DNA from: Treponema_I sp045599005
GTDB lineage: Bacteria > Spirochaetota > Spirochaetia > Treponematales > Treponemataceae
Direction of reading: 5' to 3'
DNA length: 8,230 nt
NCBI GenBank assembly: GCA_045599005.1
Contig: JAZRVF010000017.1
Span: 1 to 8,230 of the forward strand
Below, in pieces: positions 1 to 5,833 of this stretch. The notes under the pieces are model-generated. The model saw only the letters and a list, made by a program, of their open reading frames with translations. It was not told the origin of the DNA and did not search any database. A program made the translations under genes and the position numbers. Position 1 is the first letter of the stretch. Each line of letters starts with the position of its first letter.

Positions 1-1
1 A

Positions 2-127
2 AGAATTTTCTGGGTTTATGGTCCAGAAAGACAGGATATTACGATTATTGGAATTGAGCCACATCCGAATGATAAGAAAGATGCTTACGATAAAATTACT
101 CTTTCTTTGATGGATAAAACGACATAA
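2..127 (+). CDS. C-terminal end of a probable RelE/ParE-family toxin (5' cut by window edge)
   Basis: The frame is open from the window edge to a TAA at 125-127 and gives 41 residues. The stretch FWVYGPERQDITIIGIEPHP followed by NDKKDAYDKITLS resembles the last strands and C-terminal tail of RelE/ParE-superfamily toxins, which are ribosome-dependent mRNA interferases or gyrase poisons. The N-terminal part, and any upstream antitoxin gene, lie outside the window. No antitoxin follows: the next thing downstream is a degenerate IS110 transposase. The assignment rests on a short tail, so a different small beta-rich protein is possible. Whether the gene is intact cannot be judged here. Confidence 0.45.
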   Translation, partial: RIFWVYGPERQDITIIGIEPHPNDKKDAYDKITLSLMDKTT

Positions 128-149
128 GGTATCCCTATCAATACACAAC

Positions 150-516
150 ATGGAAAGTATAATTTATGTAGGAATGGATGTCCACAAAGAATCTTATTCA
201 CTCTGCTGCTATGACCCAAGAACAGACAGATACATGTACGAACACAAGATGAAGTCAACAACACAAAATGTTCTGAAGTATCTTGAAAATGTGAAGAAAC
301 AAATAGGCGAAGTAACTTTTATTTGTGGTTATGAGGCCGGACCTACGGGATTTTGACTTTGCCGTTTTCAACGGAAAAAGAGGAATCAATCAAAGAGTTC
401 TGTAGAATGAGAAGCAGTCTTGTTACTCAATTGAAAACAGCAAAGCAATTGCTTCTGGCTTTTTTGTTAAGACATGGCAAGCATTTTGACAAAGGAAGAA
501 GCTGGACTACTGAACA
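150..516 (+). mobile_element. IS110-family transposase remnant, internally deleted and 3'-truncated
   Basis: The first piece (150-356) matches the N-terminus of the IS110 DEDD transposase, the RuvC-like recombinase domain. It has GMDVHKES with the first catalytic Asp, and CGYEAGPTGF with the catalytic Glu, followed at once by a stop. The second piece is in another frame (about 353-515). It resumes with EESIKEFCRMRSSL and LLLAFLLRHGKHF, a stretch that in full-length IS110 proteins lies well downstream. The roughly 60-70 residues between them are gone, including the DKRDA-like segment with the remaining catalytic Asps. The C-terminal Tnp_20 domain with its Ser motif is also missing, because the sequence runs straight into racemase DNA. 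The element must be dead. IS110 elements lack long terminal inverted repeats, so its ends cannot be drawn exactly. Confidence 0.8.
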
Positions 517-746
517 TAGAAACTGTCCACAGACGCATTGCAGACGAGTTTGAATACGGAATTGTAAAGCCGGAAGCTCAGGCGGATTTAGTCAGAGTGA
601 TTGAGCGCATGAAAAAAGAGGAAGGGATTGAGGCAGTGATTTTAGGCTGCACGGAACTCCCCCGTGCTTTGAATGATGAGATCTGTCCTGTGCCCTGCAT
701 TGACATTATGGAAATCCACATCCAGAAACTTGTGGATCTTGCTTAG
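517..746 (+). pseudogene. Aspartate/glutamate racemase family protein, C-terminal third only
   Basis: This family interconverts L- and D-Asp or Glu by a two-cysteine, cofactor-independent mechanism. Homology begins around IETVHRRIADEFEYG and continues through VILGCTELPRAL, which carries the second catalytic Cys in the LGCTE motif. It ends with the typical CIDIMEIHIQKLVDL tail and TAG at 744-746. A complete enzyme is about 230 residues. Only about 75 remain, and the N-terminal half with the first catalytic Cys is absent. The reading frame can be opened from an ATG at 474, but residues before about 517 are IS110 sequence in an alternative frame, so that start is an artefact of the junction. It is non-functional as a racemase. 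Confidence 0.75.
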
Positions 747-791
747 GCACTGAATTTGCGCGCAGTGGAAAACTGAGAGTCGTATTTTTAC

Positions 792-1168
792 ATGAAAAAC
801 ATTGATGGTTACCGCAGATATTTTACAAAAGTGTACCTGATGGGATCCAATTCCTTCCGGCTGCTTGATGAACTTATTGAGCGGAAGCCAGAGGATGCGG
901 TTATGCGCTGGACATGCCCTTTGTAAAAAAGAACGGGTATGTGATGATTGCGATGCCCGGATTAAAGAAAGAGCCTGAAGGAAAACTGAAGGAGCTGTTC
1001 TGCGAGTGGACCGTGGGTGATGATTCAGAACTTTTCAAGACTGTTGACTGGTGGAAAAATCTTCTGACAGCGGAATGTGGCGATTCCGGTGAAGTTTCAG
1101 TTGTGGAAGCGGACTGTTATGACATTGCCTGGCAGGCTGGGAATGTTCGACAGTCTGCCAGATCATAA
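792..1168 (+). pseudogene. SAM-dependent methyltransferase with central deletion
   Basis: Two frames make up this remnant. The first (792-926) gives MKNIDGYRRYFTKVYLMGSN and then FRLLDELIERKPEDAVMR, the N-terminus of a class I methyltransferase up to the point where the VLDLGCGTG SAM-binding motif should begin. The second frame (from about 905, first ATG 914) resumes at DMPFVKKNGYVMIAMPGLKK, a late strand, and continues through the WWKNL motif. The whole Rossmann core between them, on the order of 100 residues, is missing. The 3' end is also abnormal: after DIAWQA the expected continuation is lost and a stop follows at 1166-1168. The family tail (PGLKKE, WWKNLW, AW..WL) is shared with cyclopropane-fatty-acid-synthase-like and rRNA-type methyltransferases. 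The substrate is unknown and the gene is clearly dead. Confidence 0.6.
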
Positions 1169-1299
1169 TCTGCTTTGTCTATCTGCGGATATTCCTGAAC
1201 CTGGTAAGGAAAAAAGGCCGATAATGATCATGTGATGACTGACCGACGGTTTTCAGACCGGAAGAAATCAGTCTTGATAAACCTGAATAAAGGGAGTGG

Positions 1300-1818
1300 A
1301 TGATGAAAGATTTTATTGAACTTGCAGAAGCGCGTTTTTCTGTTCGGAAATTCAAGGACACACCGGTGAGTGATGAACACATTGAGGAGATCCTTCATGC
1401 GGGACACGTGGCGCCCACCGGATGCAACAGTCAGCCTCTGCGGATTTTCGTGTTTAAAAGTACGGAGGCGGTGGCAAAAGTAAAGGAATGCACGCGCTGT
1501 CATTTTGATGCTCCCACTTTCATGCTTGTCTGCTATCACAGGGATGAATGCTGGTACAGACCTTATGACAGAGCCTGCAGCGGGCCGGTTGATGCAAGCA
1601 TCGTATGCACCCACATGATGCTCCGTGCCTGGGAACTTGGTGTGGGTTCCTGTTGGGTAATGCATTTCAAGCCGGATGCATTCCGGGAAAACTTCAACAT
1701 TCCTGAGGAACTTGTGCCTGTAGCCCTGCTGCCGCTGGGGTATCCTTCGGAGGATGCGGTTCCAATGGATCTGCACTCAAAGGTGCGCCCCATGGAAGAA
1801 GTTGTCACTTATCTGTAA
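1300..1818 (+). CDS. Small nitroreductase-family flavoprotein
   Basis: This is a 172-residue cytoplasmic protein of the FMN-dependent nitroreductase fold, which normally reduces nitro groups, quinones or flavins with NAD(P)H as a homodimer. Visible family landmarks are the N-terminal ARFSVRKF motif (residues 11-18, FMN phosphate contacts), the HVAPTGCNSQP loop (36-46), the ELGVGSCW segment (112-119) and the LLPLGYPSED strand-turn (143-152). The length is typical of the short NfnB-like subgroup. Two ATGs are adjacent (1300 and 1303). The AGGGAG at 1291-1296 sits only 3 nt from the first but 6 nt from the second, so initiation at 1303 is at least as likely. The protein is fairly Cys-rich, in keeping with an anaerobe. 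It is monocistronic, ends in an intrinsic terminator and converges with the gntR gene. The physiological substrate cannot be inferred. Confidence 0.88.
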   Translation: MMKDFIELAEARFSVRKFKDTPVSDEHIEEILHAGHVAPTGCNSQPLRIFVFKSTEAVAKVKECTRCHFDAPTFMLVCYHRDECWYRPYDRACSGPVDASIVCTHMMLRAWELGVGSCWVMHFKPDAFRENFNIPEELVPVALLPLGYPSEDAVPMDLHSKVRPMEEVVTYL

Positions 1819-1819
1819 G

Positions 1820-1848
1820 CGGGAAAATCAGCAGTTCCCGATTTTTTT
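1820..1848 (+). terminator. Intrinsic terminator of the nitroreductase gene
   Basis: CGGGAA (1820-1825) pairs with TTCCCG (1835-1840) around a 9-nt loop and is followed by seven T (1842-1848). It starts just after the nitroreductase stop codon. The structure overlaps the last codons of the convergent gntR gene, whose stop is at 1828-1830. On the minus strand no T-run follows the stem, so it should terminate only the + strand transcript. Confidence 0.85.
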
Positions 1849-2202
1849 CTGAAGCAGATTGATCAGGTCGGGAGGAGTCAGACCAAGTTCGGCGGCTTTA
1901 CGCAGTGTCTGGTCAATGAACTCCTCGGTGCGGCCTGATTTTTTGCTGTCCAGTTCATGTGGTGCCAGATCCGCCACAAAGGTTCCCCTTCCGACAGCGG
2001 TACAGATGTAGCCGCTTCTGTCCAGCTCTTCCCAGGCGCGTTTCACAGGAATGACACTGATGCGCAGATCCTGGGCCACACTCCGTATTGTGGGCAACTG
2101 TGTTCCCGGCTCAATCTCCCGGTTTACAATCTGCCGCACAATCTGGTTGTAGATCTGAAGGTAGATGGGTTCGTCCGATGTGGTTGAAAGCACAATGTCC
2201 AT
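1828..2202 (-). CDS. GntR-family transcriptional regulator, YtrA subfamily
   Basis: This is a 124-residue DNA-binding repressor-type protein. Residues about 12-77 form a winged helix-turn-helix. PIYLQIYNQIVRQIVNREI is followed by PGTQLPTIRSVAQDLRISV (recognition region), then VKRAWEELDRSGYI and the wing GRGTFVA. Only about 45 residues follow, with the ELGLTPPDLINLL helix. This short tail without a ligand-binding FCD or UTRA domain is the hallmark of the YtrA subfamily, whose members characteristically sit beside ABC exporter genes and repress them. That is the arrangement here: it is the last gene of the ATPase-permease operon, 14 bp after the permease stop. No strong Shine-Dalgarno precedes the ATG, so translation may be coupled to the permease. 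The likely target is the inverted repeat at 3800-3834. A single half-site copy also lies over its own start codon. Confidence 0.9.
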   Translation of the reverse strand: MDIVLSTTSDEPIYLQIYNQIVRQIVNREIEPGTQLPTIRSVAQDLRISVIPVKRAWEELDRSGYICTAVGRGTFVADLAPHELDSKKSGRTEEFIDQTLRKAAELGLTPPDLINLLQKKIGNC

Positions 2203-2216
2203 GAGCTGATTCTATG

Positions 2217-2900
2217 CTAAAGATCAACTTTTTCAAAGCGGGCGGCGGAAACTCTGTATGTTCCGATCATCCCGGCAATGTAGACTGCGATTCCTGCGGC
2301 AAGAATGGGAAGCTGTCTGAGCAGGTTTTCCGGTGCCGCTGAGTCCAGCACTTTTACGTAGGGCAGATGGAGTCCGGCGCCGATCCACAGAGGCAGCTCA
2401 AAAAGAATGTAGCAGACCCAGAAAAGGATTGAGGCTTTCAGGAAAGAGCGTTCCGCTTTGTCAGCAGTCCTGTAGTATCCGGTCACGTAGACGAAGCGGA
2501 ATAAAGTCAGTGCGATGAGCGCGAATCCGTAGGCCGCAAAGTTTATGTCAATTCCGGCGGCATTCAGTCCGAACCATTCCACGTTTTCCCCTGCAGGTGC
2601 GATTCTGTGGAAAAGGAATGCGAAAGGCACTGTCAGGATCAGATAGGCAATCTCGTAGCAGTAGATGAGAAGACAGCGCGCTTTGACAACATCCCGTTTT
2701 TTTATTGGAAGCATGATGCTGTATTCAATGTCCCGGTTCTGGTCCCCATTCTTGAAGATGAAGAAAATGCTGAGGCTGATGTAGAAAAACTGGACATATA
2801 CCGGATAACTGGGGATGAGCATCATCAGTGCGAAGGCAAAAAACAGAATGTTTACCGGTGCCAGACAAAGGCTGATTTCTTTTTTAAGCAGATTTTTCAT
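2217..2900 (-). CDS. ABC-2 type transporter permease, six-helix
   Basis: This 227-residue integral membrane protein should form the translocation path for the neighbouring ATPase. Hydrophobic segments lie at about residues 11-30, 33-50, 78-99, 120-140, 154-175 and 197-214, giving six predicted helices. The motif NRDIEYSIMLPIKKRDVVKAR (split here as NRDIEYSIMLP and IKKRDVVKAR, residues 55-74) in the first cytoplasmic loop is typical of the ABC2_membrane_5 group of small permeases found in YtrA-controlled operons. It is likely to contact the ATPase. The ATG overlaps the ATPase stop as ATGA (2897-2900), and a GAGGAG lies about 10 nt upstream inside the ATPase gene, so the two are translationally coupled. 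The substrate is unknown. Related systems export peptides, bacteriocins or cell-envelope-active compounds. Confidence 0.82.
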   Translation of the reverse strand: MKNLLKKEISLCLAPVNILFFAFALMMLIPSYPVYVQFFYISLSIFFIFKNGDQNRDIEYSIMLPIKKRDVVKARCLLIYCYEIAYLILTVPFAFLFHRIAPAGENVEWFGLNAAGIDINFAAYGFALIALTLFRFVYVTGYYRTADKAERSFLKASILFWVCYILFELPLWIGAGLHLPYVKVLDSAAPENLLRQLPILAAGIAVYIAGMIGTYRVSAARFEKVDL

Positions 2901-3775
2901 TCCTCTGACTCCTCTTGTGCTTTGTTTTCGTTCCGTTCAATGTGGACCATGATTTCCTCAAGTGTGGGTTTGGAGATCTCCAGTTTTTCACCTGAAAAAA
3001 TCCCTCTGTCAGTAGCTTTTATCATGGCCTCAAAACCGAGTCTGTGTGTCCTTAGCCCGATTGCCTTTGCCCTGCGTTCCTCTGTCAGAGCCTCTTTCGT
3101 TCCGCTTACAAGAAGGTAATCTTCCTGGAAGGAGTCTTTGTCAGTGCTGGTGATTATGCGTCCGTTCTTGATGTAGGTTATGAAATCAGCGCATTTTTCC
3201 AGGTCAGAAGTGATGTGTGTGGAAAAAAGAATGCTGTGCTCACCGTCTGCGATGTAATCCTGAAAAAGACCCACCATCTCATCACGGCTTACAGGATCAA
3301 GTCCGCTTGTAGGTTCGTCAAGAATCAGCAGTTTTGCTCCGTGACTCATGGCGACTGCAATCTGATATTTTACTTTCATGCCTGCAGACAATTGTCTGAT
3401 TTTCTTGTTCTCATCCAGATTGAATTTTTTGAGCAGAGACTGATATTTTTCTTCGTCCCAGCTGCTGTAGAAAGTCCGTGTTACGGAAGTAAGTTTTTTA
3501 AGTGTTGTGCTTGTGTAGAATCCGTCAGTCCCGCTGACAAAGCCTATCAGGTTCTTTACGGCGAATTCGTCGTCCTCAATATTGATTCCGTTAACATAAA
3601 CAGAACCGCTGTCCGGGTGAACAAAGCGCATCATAGTTTTGAGCGTAGTTGTCTTGCCTGCCCCGTTCCGCCCGATGAATCCCATGATGTAGCCTTCCTC
3701 AAGAGAAAAGCTCACGTTGTCCAGATGAAAGGCGGGATAAGTTTTGCAAAGGTTTTCTATTCTCAGTGAATCCAA
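2897..3775 (-). CDS. ABC transporter ATP-binding protein
   Basis: The chosen start is TTG at 3773-3775, preceded by a perfect AGGAGG (3781-3786) with a 5-nt spacer. It gives 292 residues beginning (M)DSLRIENLCKTYP, the normal length and N-terminus for this family. The frame stays open upstream to 4147, but that part runs through the operator and a foldback repeat and is not protein-like. Motifs are Walker A GRNGAGKT (35-42), signature QLSAGM (128-133), Walker B LLILDE (149-154), D-loop SGLD (157-160) and H-loop His187. The usual Q-loop glutamine is absent: IGFVSGTDGFY is found there. The roughly 80-residue C-terminal region after the H-loop matches YtrB/CcmA-like exporters. It acts as a cytoplasmic dimer with two permeases. 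The upstream inverted repeat suggests control by the operon's GntR protein. Confidence 0.92.
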   Translation of the reverse strand: MDSLRIENLCKTYPAFHLDNVSFSLEEGYIMGFIGRNGAGKTTTLKTMMRFVHPDSGSVYVNGINIEDDEFAVKNLIGFVSGTDGFYTSTTLKKLTSVTRTFYSSWDEEKYQSLLKKFNLDENKKIRQLSAGMKVKYQIAVAMSHGAKLLILDEPTSGLDPVSRDEMVGLFQDYIADGEHSILFSTHITSDLEKCADFITYIKNGRIITSTDKDSFQEDYLLVSGTKEALTEERRAKAIGLRTHRLGFEAMIKATDRGIFSGEKLEISKPTLEEIMVHIERNENKAQEESEE

Positions 3776-3780
3776 AACGT

Positions 3781-3786
3781 CCTCCT
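3781..3786 (-). promoter_or_regulatory. Ribosome binding site that fixes the TTG start of the ABC ATPase
   Basis: AGGAGG on the minus strand, 5 nt before TTG at 3775. It overrides the in-frame ATG far upstream at 4147, which has the operator between it and the gene. Confidence 0.85.
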
Positions 3787-3799
3787 GGTCAATTGATTG

Positions 3800-3834
3800 T
3801 GTACATTGTGCATAATGTATATACACAATGTACA
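3800..3834 (-). promoter_or_regulatory. Inverted-repeat operator, probable YtrA/GntR binding site over the operon promoter
   Basis: TGTACATTGTG (3800-3810) and CACAATGTACA (3824-3834) are perfect 11-bp arms around a 13-nt AT-rich spacer. The site begins 14 bp upstream of the AGGAGG of the ABC operon. TA-rich hexamers in and beside the spacer could serve as a -10, but no single -35/-10 pair stands out. Long palindromes in exactly this place are normal for YtrA-type regulators that repress their own ABC operon. The link to the GntR gene is inference from position. Confidence 0.7.
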
Positions 3835-3836
3835 AA

Positions 3837-4037
3837 CCAGAAAGGATTTGGTCAAGAGAGAAAACTGAAAGGGCGGCAGCAACTGCCAAAATTGAAACTG
3901 TTATTTTTTCAGGTAGTGACGAAATCAGGCTAAAACTTGCCGAAAACGTGACATTGTGTGAAAGAGGTGCATGATAAAATGAGACTGGAGATGTTGCGTA
4001 ATAAGTTGAATGTCGGGTTTTCATGCTGCTTACAATG
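3837..4037. other. Intergenic stretch between the ABC operon promoter and the foldback palindrome
   Basis: Apart from the 17-bp repeat copy and a GTTATTTTTTC (3900-3910) that recurs in the arm of the adjacent palindrome, I see no gene, RNA or clear promoter. The minus frame is open through here, but it crosses the operator and has no ribosome binding site, so it is not called as coding. Confidence 0.5.
3875..3891 (+). repeat. 17-bp short repeat, copy 1 (contains a GGCAG-caa-CTGCC hairpin)
   Basis: GGCAGCAACTGCCAAAA occurs here and again, in opposite orientation, at 6010-6026. The first 13 bases form a 5-bp stem with a 3-nt loop. Flanks differ on both sides, so this is a discrete short repeat and not part of a longer duplication. 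Confidence 0.6.
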
Positions 4038-4147
4038 ATGGAAAAAATAACTGCACTATCGCCGAAATCCTGCCAATAAATCGCGGTGCAACAAGTTGCA
4101 AGCGATTTCCTGTCAGGACTCCGGCTGCGTTCCGTTATTTTTTCCAT
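4038..4147. repeat. 110-bp foldback palindrome (MITE-like or structured repeat)
   Basis: The outer arms ATGGAAAAAATAAC (4038-4051) and GTTATTTTTTCCAT (4134-4147) are perfect 14-bp inverted repeats. Further in, the GCCG, TCCTG and AAATCGC blocks of the left arm find complements in the right arm. The centre is AAATCGC-gg-TGCAAC-aa-GTTGCA-a-GCGATTT (4078-4108). The whole segment can therefore fold into one long imperfect hairpin. No protein is encoded and no convincing target-site duplication flanks it. Confidence 0.7.
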
Positions 4148-4202
4148 TAAAAAGAGTATTCACAAAACTCGAAATTGAACCTGGTTTTTCGCTCATGATT
4201 TT

Positions 4203-4362
4203 TTATAGGAGAATGAAGATAAAAGCACCGCTTAAATGGCGCGGCACTTTTATCTGTGCAAATCTGCGTTGCAGATGTTGCTTATATACTGTTCGCTCCC
4301 GCGAACGGCTAAGAAATAAATCACAAATCTGATGATTTGTTATTTATTTCTTATAGGAGAAT
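4203..4362 (+). repeat. Hairpin-array element flanked by 12-bp direct repeats carrying the Shine-Dalgarno sequence
   Basis: TTATAGGAGAAT occurs at 4203-4214 and at 4351-4362; the second copy is the ribosome binding site of the isomerase gene. Between them lie four consecutive stem-loops. Stem 1 (4217-4255) has AGATAAAAG pairing with CTTTTATCT plus an inner CCGC/GCGG. Stem 2 (4258-4281) has ATCTGC-gtt-GCAGAT with outer GCAA/TTGC. Stem 3 (4291-4306) is GTTCGC-tccc-GCGAAC. Stem 4 (4311-4352) pairs 18 of 19 positions around a TGAT loop. The ends GAAGATAAA and (reverse complement) GAAATAAAT resemble imperfect terminal inverted repeats. Either this is a small inserted element with a target-site duplication, or a structured RNA leader of the isomerase mRNA. 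Confidence 0.65.
4355..4360 (+). promoter_or_regulatory. Ribosome binding site that decides the isomerase start
   Basis: AGGAGA lies 4 nt before ATG 4365. It shows that the in-frame ATG at 4332, which lies in the loop of the preceding stem, is not the start. Confidence 0.85.
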
Positions 4363-4364
4363 TT

Positions 4365-5783
4365 ATGCTTGTTAATACAAAAGCCCGGGTGGGTGTTTTT
4401 TCAATTGCTTTGGGCGCTTATCTGCCTCAGTTTCCGACACTGGTGCCGGAATTCCAGAGCCAGTATGAGGCCTTCAAGAAAACAATTCCTGATTCAGTGG
4501 ACATTGTTGACGGCGGACTGGTTACTACAAAAGAGCTTGCAATGGCTGCCGGAGACAAATTCCGCGCTGCCGATGTTGATCTTGTGATTCTTCAGCTTCT
4601 GACATACGCAACAAGTTACAACATGCTGCCTGCTGTGCGCGACCTTGATGTGCCTGTTGTGCTTGTGAACGTGCAGAAACTGCGTGCTCCCGATTATGCA
4701 AACGTGGACACACCCAAATGGCTCGGTGAACTTTATGCCTGCGGTGCCGTGGGAGAAATGGTTGCCGACCTGGAACGGGCTGGAAAACGCCATGCAGTGA
4801 TCACCGGTGTTGTTGAAGGTGGTGACGAGGAAGTTGCCCGCGAGATTGCTGACTGGTGTAAGGCTGCTCAGGTTCGCCGCCGTTTCCGCAATACAAACGT
4901 TGCCCAGATCGGACGCCCTTATCCCGGTATGATGGATCTGTACATTGATGAGACAAACCTGTACAACCGCATGTGGCTTTATACCAAGCAGTTTGACTGG
5001 GAAAAAATGTGGGCAATCGCAGACAATATTACTGACGAAGCCGTGATCCGTGCAAAAGCCCAGGACATTCTGGACACCTTTGATATTGAAGGCGGCGGAA
5101 CTGTGGAAAAAGTCTGGGACATGGCCCGCTATGTCGTCGCCTTTGAGAAATGGGCCGTTGATGAGCAGCTGGGCTTTGTTGCTTCCCACTACGACGGTTT
5201 TGCACAGGGTGTAGCCGGAAAACTGGATTCAATGCTTATTCCTGCATTCAGTATGCTGATCAAACAGGGAACAGCATGTGCAGTGGAAGGCGACATAAAA
5301 GTGGCAATGGCAATGGGTATTCTTAAAGTGATTGCCGGAACAGGTCAGCTTTCCGAGATGTATTCAATTGACTTCAACGAGGACATCTGCATCATCGGAC
5401 ACAGCGGTTCAGGCGATGCCGACATTTCTGACAGAAAACCCACAATGAAGATTGTAGACGTGTTCCATGGAAAGACCGGCGGCGGATACCTTACTCAGTT
5501 CTACCCGTACACAGGACCCATCACTTTCCTGGGAATCACACAGGACAAAGACGGACACTTCAAGTTTGTTGTTGCAGAAGGCATCAACGAAGAAGGCCCC
5601 ATCTTTACTTTCGGAGACACAAACATGCGCATGCGCTTTACCTGCGGGGCAAGAGACTTCTGCAACCGCTGGAGCGAGGCCGGTCCCACACACCACATGG
5701 CTGCAGCATGCGGACGCCACATTGACACAATCCTTAAGGTTGCAAAAATCTTCAATGTGCCTGTGGACATCATCACACGCTGA
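4365..5783 (+). CDS. L-fucose/L-arabinose isomerase-family protein
   Basis: This 472-residue cytoplasmic protein belongs to the FucI/AraA fold: Mn2+-dependent aldose-ketose isomerases with N-terminal Rossmann-like domains and a C-terminal catalytic barrel. The N-terminus KARVGVFSIALGAYLPQFP and the LVILQLLTYATSYNMLPAVR segment match the family. Candidate metal ligands are Glu308 in CAVEGD, Glu339 in FNED, His346 in IGHSG, and His443/His444 in GPTHHMAAACG near the C-terminus. The length suits the family. It stands alone: no transporter, kinase or aldolase gene adjoins it, so the sugar (fucose, arabinose or another) cannot be named. Its GC-richer codon use contrasts with the nuclease genes downstream. 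It is preceded by the four-hairpin leader and followed by a long hairpin terminator. Confidence 0.88.
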   Translation: MLVNTKARVGVFSIALGAYLPQFPTLVPEFQSQYEAFKKTIPDSVDIVDGGLVTTKELAMAAGDKFRAADVDLVILQLLTYATSYNMLPAVRDLDVPVVLVNVQKLRAPDYANVDTPKWLGELYACGAVGEMVADLERAGKRHAVITGVVEGGDEEVAREIADWCKAAQVRRRFRNTNVAQIGRPYPGMMDLYIDETNLYNRMWLYTKQFDWEKMWAIADNITDEAVIRAKAQDILDTFDIEGGGTVEKVWDMARYVVAFEKWAVDEQLGFVASHYDGFAQGVAGKLDSMLIPAFSMLIKQGTACAVEGDIKVAMAMGILKVIAGTGQLSEMYSIDFNEDICIIGHSGSGDADISDRKPTMKIVDVFHGKTGGGYLTQFYPYTGPITFLGITQDKDGHFKFVVAEGINEEGPIFTFGDTNMRMRFTCGARDFCNRWSEAGPTHHMAAACGRHIDTILKVAKIFNVPVDIITR

Positions 5784-5833
5784 AAAAGCAGTCCCAGGTT
5801 TTATGACTGAAAACTGAAGGGTTCATTTATAAG

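Noticed and set aside
1228..1776. 182-codon open frame antisense to the nitroreductase
   Set aside because: It is a shadow of the nitroreductase reading frame with no recognisable domain and no ribosome binding site.
1820..1848. Bidirectional terminator serving the ABC-GntR operon as well
   Set aside because: No T-run follows the stem on the minus strand, so only the nitroreductase side is supported.
3215..3769. 184-codon + strand frame opposite the ABC ATPase
   Set aside because: It is antisense to Walker and signature motifs of an unambiguous ATPase and has no independent evidence.
3776..4147. N-terminal extension of the ABC ATPase from an ATG at 4147 (124 extra codons)
   Set aside because: The extension crosses the 35-bp operator and half of the foldback palindrome, has no family similarity, and the TTG at 3775 has a perfect AGGAGG with ideal spacing.
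4213..4332. 39-codon upstream ORF (starting MKIKAPLKWRG) before the isomerase gene
   Set aside because: The first AGGAGA copy is essentially touching this ATG, too close for normal initiation, and the codons simply read through the stem-loops. Treated as a by-product of the duplicated ribosome binding site.
4494..5189. 231-codon open frame antisense to the isomerase gene
   Set aside because: It lies wholly within a well-supported conserved gene, is His/Cys-rich in the way of antisense shadows, and shows no family motif.
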